This document shows positions 7,001 through 9,944 of a stretch of 9,944 bases of DNA, one piece after another. Under the pieces are notes generated by a model that was not told the DNA's origin, ran no database searches, and saw nothing but the letters and a program-made list of their open reading frames with translations. Origin of the DNA: CAZXCK01 sp964639225 (GTDB lineage: Bacteria; Chloroflexota; Anaerolineae; Aggregatilineales; Phototrophicaceae); contig CAZXCK010000142.1 in assembly GCA_964639225.1 (NCBI GenBank), positions 1 through 9,944 of the forward strand. Reading direction: 5' to 3'. The translations under genes and the position numbers were made by a program. Positions within the stretch are counted from its first letter, which is position 1. Every line of letters starts with the position of its first letter.

Positions 7001-8217
7001 ATGGCGCTGTCGCCAACGGCGGCGTGCGGCTGGACCTGCACACCATCGACAGCATCACCGACGCCGACGGCAACCCGGTCGCCGTGCCCGCCCGCGAGGA
7101 CCCGGTGCAGGCGCTGACGGAGGCCCAGGCTTACCTGATGGTCAACATGCTGAGTGACGACCAGGCGCGTTCGGGGCAGTTCGGCGTCAACTCCGCGCTG
7201 ACCATCCAGGGACTGCCGACGCAGAACGTCGTCGGCGCGGTGGCTGGCACCAGTCACAACGCCGACAGTCTGTGGACCATCGGCTTCACCAACAATCGTG
7301 TGGTGGGGGTGTGGCTGGGTACGCAGGACGGTCAATCGGCTCGTGGTGGGCTGACCGGCTTCACCGCCGCCGCGCCGCTGTGGAATCAGGTGATGCGCGC
7401 CAGCCTGGCGAACAACGCGCCGCGTCAGTTCGTCCAGCCAGACAACGTCGGCCCGGTGCAGATCTGCGCCGACACAGGCGCTGTCCCCACGCAGATCTGC
7501 GCCAACGTGCGCAGCGAACTGTTCGCGGCCAACCAGCCGCCGCCGCCCGCCAGCGAGGGCTTCAGCGCACCGGCTCGCATCGACTCGTGGACCGGCCTGC
7601 TCGCCAACGAGTTCTGCCCGGATAACGTCGTCGAGGATCAGTTCGTCACCATCCAGGACCCGGCGGTAATTAGCTGGCTCAACAACCAGGGACAGGCTTA
7701 TGCGCGCCGTGTCGGCCTGACACTGCCTGTCAGCCCCATGCCGGAGCGCGCCTGCGACCAGAGCACGCCGATTCCAGTGGCGCGCATCAGCAACCCGTCC
7801 GGCGGGCAGACTATCATGAACACGATCACCATTAACGGGCAGGTCAACGCGCAGAACTTCGACCGCTACCAACTGGAAGTGGCCCCCGCCGGTACCGACG
7901 ATTTCCGCAGCGTGACGCCGGTATCGTCGCAGCAGCACCCGGAAGCTAACTCCGTGCTGGGCAACTGGGATACGACCACCGTTCCTAACGGCGAATACAC
8001 GCTGCGGCTGGCCGTGTTCTCCAACAACGGCGGCTATGTGTTCCGCACGGTGTCGGTGCGGGTGGACAACCCGGATCCGACGGCCACGCCCACACCACAG
8101 CCGACCAACACGCTGGAGCCGACTCTGATTCCGCCGCCAGTGAACGACACGCCGCTGCCCTTCGACCCGCTTCCGGGTGGAGATGGCCCCACGCCGACTA
8201 TTGACCCCACCGGCTGA
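4057..8217 (+). CDS. Class A PBP-like protein: GT51 transglycosylase with a catalytically degenerate transpeptidase domain
   Basis: A single-pass membrane protein of 1386 aa, far longer than usual class A PBPs (about 600-900). Residues 1-475 are cytoplasmic, acidic and Cys-free; one membrane helix spans about 479-504. The GT51 domain (about 545-715) keeps motif I E570-D-P-R-F-Y, motif III R624-R-R-D-E628 and motif IV SKNEILTLYLN (640-650); E570 and E628 match the catalytic glutamates of E. coli PBP1b (E233, E290). It should polymerise lipid II outside the cell. The penicillin-binding domain (about 775-1115) aligns throughout, including TPATIV, LNVPAV, VANGG and AAPLW, yet SxxK is G866-T-V-I869, SxN is N928-L-N930 and KTG is V1062-A-G1064. 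A beta-sandwich-like domain (about 1240-1337) and a Thr/Pro tail end the protein. GAGGG at 4044-4048, eight bases before ATG, fixes the start. The gene is monocistronic, between its own promoter and a strong terminator. Fold assignment is firm; loss of crosslinking activity is inferred from the missing residues. Confidence 0.88.
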   Translation: MSEPPVTSPDPGDEQPTELTGGWHQPQAPGGWRIPDAGSAEPGTWRLMPSLPQELEPEPEFAGGWHLPRPEDTTYNPDEEIEVRLPQDELLSFMRDGGFGADESLVVSDHPAQDDDVSDSADLMALIESIDTADDDFDTVHMSELVALASLAESSPSGGVLRGEDAPQTTLAEDEPLLDEQDTGEIIEQLSPAEQLMMQQEKPAEDPGDYARQRLMELGALDDEGRDPLEVDDVAEVAGTDPGAYARQRLEELGVAGEQPPAAPPLSPRELMLARQFNESLEKVHSLRDLRDDGILTPEQFDTELLRTMVQDDDGTFWVLAPDKDQWYRSDNNQWVLDTPEVLRKQQQTGGPYQQVVDEPLDYISDQYEPATSGAETPREYGRRIPLEDDDSYPHRGDVAEDTMPSDAFGYDSAGDATVPGAAYTDATVSGPTVQAQPGGYGTIEQPLEGGYDIPEEEAFATPEYRRAVEQQRQSWARTGVLLAAVGTGILLLGAAGYIALALLWYQDIVSDLETGIVALGSFEPEFQNVTILDTNGDEIATLGRDGDDRRPVNLEDVSPYLIHAIISLEDPRFYEDSGWDLMTTLGAFGQNLVSGEIGSRSSNITRQVARDLVLQNPEDTPERRRDEIVVAGELTRRYSKNEILTLYLNEVAFFGNQTYGVEAAARFYFNKAARDLTFPEAALLAAIVQSPDTNEPVNNRRTALALKDVVMERMAEVGCLNFQHDPPTGSRRFCVNVEDLSSPLTVRDKARVETREYQARRFTMRYPHFISLVQNQIEAAYGTTEVYRRGFIVRTTIDPRVQNFAEEALRAQIGQTRAAGVNNGAIMVTDPRTGAIVALVGSPDFDDFEISGQIDYGRSYQRPGGTVIPLVYAAALAGFEQSDGRDYYTPATIVWDVPTNYPNGQPVVNFDRQFRGAVNVRGAMQNNLNVPAVRTYNTIGTTHFRTVGEALGLRFRSDEQFGPPTAPNETEVRLYDLMKAYGAVANGGVRLDLHTIDSITDADGNPVAVPAREDPVQALTEAQAYLMVNMLSDDQARSGQFGVNSALTIQGLPTQNVVGAVAGTSHNADSLWTIGFTNNRVVGVWLGTQDGQSARGGLTGFTAAAPLWNQVMRASLANNAPRQFVQPDNVGPVQICADTGAVPTQICANVRSELFAANQPPPPASEGFSAPARIDSWTGLLANEFCPDNVVEDQFVTIQDPAVISWLNNQGQAYARRVGLTLPVSPMPERACDQSTPIPVARISNPSGGQTIMNTITINGQVNAQNFDRYQLEVAPAGTDDFRSVTPVSSQQHPEANSVLGNWDTTTVPNGEYTLRLAVFSNNGGYVFRTVSVRVDNPDPTATPTPQPTNTLEPTLIPPPVNDTPLPFDPLPGGDGPTPTIDPTG
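4114..4263 (+). repeat. GGW-type short repeats at the N-terminus of the PBP-like protein
   Basis: Residues 20-69 contain three related motifs, GGWHQP (21-26), GGWRIP (30-35) and GGWHLP (63-68), plus a looser TWRLMP (44-49). The 13-base string ccggtggctggca occurs at 4115-4127 and again at 4241-4253. The motifs are separated by Pro/Glu-rich linkers. Such repeated aromatic-Pro motifs resemble short linear binding sites, but I do not recognise the family. Confidence 0.6.
4672..4836 (+). repeat. Duplicated 20-residue element DPGxYARQRLxELG
   Basis: Two copies at protein residues 206-225 (bases 4672-4731) and 241-260 (bases 4777-4836), separated by a 15-residue acidic linker. Shared residues are DPG-YARQRL-ELG, probably a short amphipathic helix. 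The DNA copies have diverged at synonymous sites, so the duplication is not recent. Confidence 0.75.
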
Positions 8218-8243
8218 GGTCGCTCGCTGGTTAGCAACTCATC

Positions 8244-8284
8244 AAAAAAACACCGCCGCCCACTGTGACAGGGGCGGCGGTTTG
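8244..8284. terminator. Bidirectional intrinsic terminator between the PBP-like and enoyl-CoA hydratase genes
   Basis: ACCGCCGCCC (8252-8261) pairs perfectly with GGGCGGCGGT (8272-8281) around a ten-base loop. On the minus strand the stem is followed, after one base, by seven Ts (complement of 8244-8250), a strong intrinsic terminator for the enoyl-CoA hydratase operon. On the plus strand it is followed by TTTGTGTTCT, weaker but adequate for the PBP-like gene. It occupies the centre of the 91-base gap between the two stop codons. Confidence 0.85.
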
Positions 8285-8308
8285 TGTTCTGGTGGGGATA
8301 GGCGGGCG

Positions 8309-9100
8309 TTAGCGCCCTTTCCATTCGGGCGGCTGCTTGGTGAGCATGGCCTGCGCGCCGGTCATAAAATCCTCGCTGCGGATGAGCACGCTCTGCGCCC
8401 AGGCTTCAAGCTGCAAGCCCCGGTCGATGTCGGCGACGGCGTCGATGACGCGCTTGGCATAGCTCACCGCCAGCGGAGCCGCAGCCACCAGCGAGTCGGT
8501 CAGCGTCTGGGCGCTGGCCGCCAGTTGGTCAGCGGGGACGACCTCGGTGGCAATACCCCAGCGCAGCGCTTCGTCCGGCGAGAACTCGCGCCCGGTGAGG
8601 ATCAGCGATTTGGCGACGCCCGGCCCGGCCAGCCGCGTGAGGCGAGTCGTGCCGCCCACATCAGGGATAAGTCCCAGGCGTGTCTCCGGCAGGCCCAGGC
8701 GCGTGCCTTCGGCGACCAGACGAAAATCGCAGGCCAGCGCCAGCTCCAGGCCCATGCCCAGGCAGAATCCGTGCAGCAGCGCCACCACCGGCAGCGAGCA
8801 GCGTTCGATTTTGTTGAATACGGCCTGCATGGCGGCAGTCACCGGGAACAGATTGTCGCGCCAGTCCGGGCCGAAATCCGCCGCCAGCGCCTCGAAGCCC
8901 AGCAGGTCGATGCCAGCCGAGAAGCCCGCCCCCTCGCCCCGGATGACGACCACGCGCGCGCCGGGTGCCTGTTCGGCGGCGTCGATGGCCGCGCTGAGGG
9001 CCTGCATCATGGGCCAGTCGATGGCGTTGCGTTTGTCGGCGCGGTCGATGACGATCTCAAAGCGCGGGCCGTCGTGCTGAGTGCGTATCCGGTCGGTCAT
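8309..9100 (-). CDS. Enoyl-CoA hydratase/isomerase (crotonase) family protein
   Basis: A 263-aa crotonase-fold enzyme, the normal family length, acting on a CoA thioester in the cytoplasm. The oxyanion-hole segments are GFSAGID (residues 59-65) and GFCLGMGLE (111-119). E119 and E139 fall at the positions of the two catalytic glutamates of rat mitochondrial enoyl-CoA hydratase (E144, E164), so hydratase activity is plausible. D147, in IPDVGGT, sits eight residues after E139, the spacing of the third acidic residue of dienoyl-CoA isomerase; many bacterial hydratase paralogues share it, so a hydratase versus isomerase call stays open. The ATG at 9100 has GAGGAA seven bases upstream (minus strand, 9113-9108). 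A second ATG seven bases before it opens another frame and is rejected. It follows the ferritin-like gene by 20 bases, so it is probably the last gene of that operon, ending at the terminator near 8250. Confidence 0.9.
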   Translation of the reverse strand: MTDRIRTQHDGPRFEIVIDRADKRNAIDWPMMQALSAAIDAAEQAPGARVVVIRGEGAGFSAGIDLLGFEALAADFGPDWRDNLFPVTAAMQAVFNKIERCSLPVVALLHGFCLGMGLELALACDFRLVAEGTRLGLPETRLGLIPDVGGTTRLTRLAGPGVAKSLILTGREFSPDEALRWGIATEVVPADQLAASAQTLTDSLVAAAPLAVSYAKRVIDAVADIDRGLQLEAWAQSVLIRSEDFMTGAQAMLTKQPPEWKGR

Positions 9101-9120
9101 GGGTCATTTCCTCGCGGCGG

Positions 9121-9944
9121 CTATTTGCGGCGATAAACCGGGTCGCTGGTGTCGAAGGAGCGATCATCGCCCACCGCCGACTCCTTGCCCAGCACCTTAC
9201 GCACGAAGCCCGGCCACCAGTTGACCTGCTCGCCGCGATCGGTGTAGGCTTCCAGTGCGTTCTCGGACTCGACGGCTTTCTGGTGGCCCAGTTCCTGGAA
9301 GCCGGTGCGGTCCAGGCCGGACGTTGACAGTCCCCAGCGGCGGCCAATGTTAACGTGCAGCACCTCGTCGGCCCAGTCGAAATCCTGGAACAGCTTGGCC
9401 AGTTCGTCGTGAGCTTCGTCGGCGGTGCCCCATTCGTACTTCTTGCCGGTGGTGGCCGGCATCAGGCTCTGCTCGATGGCGTACAGCACGGCGTGCGCCT
9501 CGACCGGGTTCAGGTGCTGGTTGAGGCGAATAGCAAATCCCGGATGCAGCGGAATCTCGGCGCGCCAGTCCACGCCCAGATGCTCGAAATAGACCGACCC
9601 CATCATGGCATGGCGCGCTTCGTCCCACAACTGGCGGCACATATCGACGTAGAAATCCCAGGGCTGGCCCTTCGCCTCGGCGATCATGCGCGCCATCGCT
9701 TCGGGCACGTCCATTTCCAGCGTGCGCTTGCACATCAGCGCCAGCACTTTTTCGTCGGCGGGCACGCCATCGGTACGGGCAACCTCGTGCGGCGGAAAGA
9801 CGAAGTTCCACTGCTGTACAAAACGCTCGTCGCGGCGCGGGAAGTAGTCGGGCACATATGGAGTCTGCGCGCGCGCCGGCGGTAGTTCGCCGTTGAAGGT
9901 CTCGCCGCCACTCACGCCGCCCGCCGCCTGCAGATACGCTTCCA
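9121..9944 (-). CDS. Ferritin-like diiron protein of unknown function, 5'-partial
   Basis: The visible part (274 codons) reads into the right edge without a stop, so the true start probably lies outside. A GTG at 9915 is a possible internal start, but the upstream frame (EAYLQAAGG) looks like coding sequence and no ribosome site is seen there. Numbering from that GTG, the four ligand positions of a ferritin-like four-helix diiron site are present in order: E67 (RTLEMD), E99-x-x-H102 (DEARH), E148 (AIEQS) and E184-x-x-H187 (DEVLH). This is the E/ExxH/E/ExxH pattern of bacterial diiron carboxylate proteins, which include oxidases, oxygenases and ferritins. The N-terminal part is Pro/Arg-rich, and the tail after about residue 210 is polar. 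I cannot place it in a named family. It is the upstream partner of the enoyl-CoA hydratase gene (20-base gap), suggesting a role in oxidation of an acyl or aromatic CoA compound, which is inference. Confidence 0.72.
   Translation of the reverse strand, partial: EAYLQAAGGVSGGETFNGELPPARAQTPYVPDYFPRRDERFVQQWNFVFPPHEVARTDGVPADEKVLALMCKRTLEMDVPEAMARMIAEAKGQPWDFYVDMCRQLWDEARHAMMGSVYFEHLGVDWRAEIPLHPGFAIRLNQHLNPVEAHAVLYAIEQSLMPATTGKKYEWGTADEAHDELAKLFQDFDWADEVLHVNIGRRWGLSTSGLDRTGFQELGHQKAVESENALEAYTDRGEQVNWWPGFVRKVLGKESAVGDDRSFDTSDPVYRRK

Noticed and set aside
6127..7938. A 603-codon open frame on the minus strand opposite the PBP-like gene
   Set aside because: It lies antisense to a well-recognised domain protein; its translation has high-GC shadow composition (Arg, His, Val, Asp) and no domain features. 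Long antisense frames are expected at this GC content.
4057..8217. Calling the PBP-like gene a pseudogene
   Set aside because: The frame is intact over 1386 codons, the GT51 glutamates and the non-catalytic scaffold of the transpeptidase domain are preserved, and promoter, ribosome site and terminator are all in place. Loss of catalysis in one domain is not gene decay.
4057..8217. Identification as PBP1C because of the C-terminal beta-sandwich
   Set aside because: Similarity of the C-terminal domain to the PBP1C tail is only at pattern level, and the long cytoplasmic region and degenerate active site do not fit PBP1C.
1..9944. tRNA or rRNA genes, CRISPR arrays, insertion sequences, attachment sites
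   Set aside because: I looked for cloverleaf-like segments, regularly spaced repeats, transposase motifs and terminal inverted repeats and saw none; the window is almost fully occupied by protein genes.

Overview
The window is high-GC bacterial DNA, gene-dense, with ordinary housekeeping-style genes and no mobile element, RNA gene or CRISPR array that I can see. The gene style suggests a member of the Chloroflexota, possibly Anaerolineae-like: a class A PBP-type protein with a Thr/Pro-rich tail, a stand-alone flippase-like membrane protein beside a DPM1-like glycosyltransferase, and scattered acyl-CoA genes. This taxonomic reading is inference from style, not from a marker gene.

Layout. (1) Positions 4-2559, plus strand: a tight three-gene operon of a family 2 glycosyltransferase with two C-terminal membrane helices, a class I SAM methyltransferase (GTG start overlapping the previous stop) and a UPF0104/LPG-synthase-TM flippase-like protein. 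Together they look like a module for a polyprenyl-linked or lipid-linked surface glycan. (2) Positions 2622-3839, minus strand: a monocistronic acyl-CoA dehydrogenase carrying a glutaryl-CoA-dehydrogenase-like substrate-site signature, convergent with the operon. (3) Positions 3840-4056: a 217-base divergent intergenic region with one perfect TATAAT box facing each way. (4) Positions 4057-8217, plus strand: a very large (1386 aa) bitopic protein built like a class A penicillin-binding protein. (5) Positions 8218-8308: a strong bidirectional terminator. (6) Positions 8309-9944, minus strand: an enoyl-CoA hydratase/isomerase family gene preceded, 20 bases upstream, by a ferritin-like diiron protein gene that runs off the right edge.

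The most interesting object is the PBP-like protein. Its GT51 glycosyltransferase domain keeps both catalytic glutamates, but the penicillin-binding/transpeptidase domain, although alignable along its whole length, has lost all three active-site motifs: SxxK reads GTVI, SxN reads NLN, and KTG reads VAG. It should therefore not acylate beta-lactams or crosslink peptides by the usual mechanism. It also carries an unusual, acidic, Cys-free cytoplasmic region of about 475 residues, with GGW-type repeats, a duplicated 20-residue element, a SHOCT-like segment and a Trp-rich segment. Its outer part has six cysteines, a beta-sandwich-like domain and a Thr/Pro tail. The frame is intact over 4.1 kb, so this looks like a maintained protein with a repurposed transpeptidase fold rather than a decaying gene.
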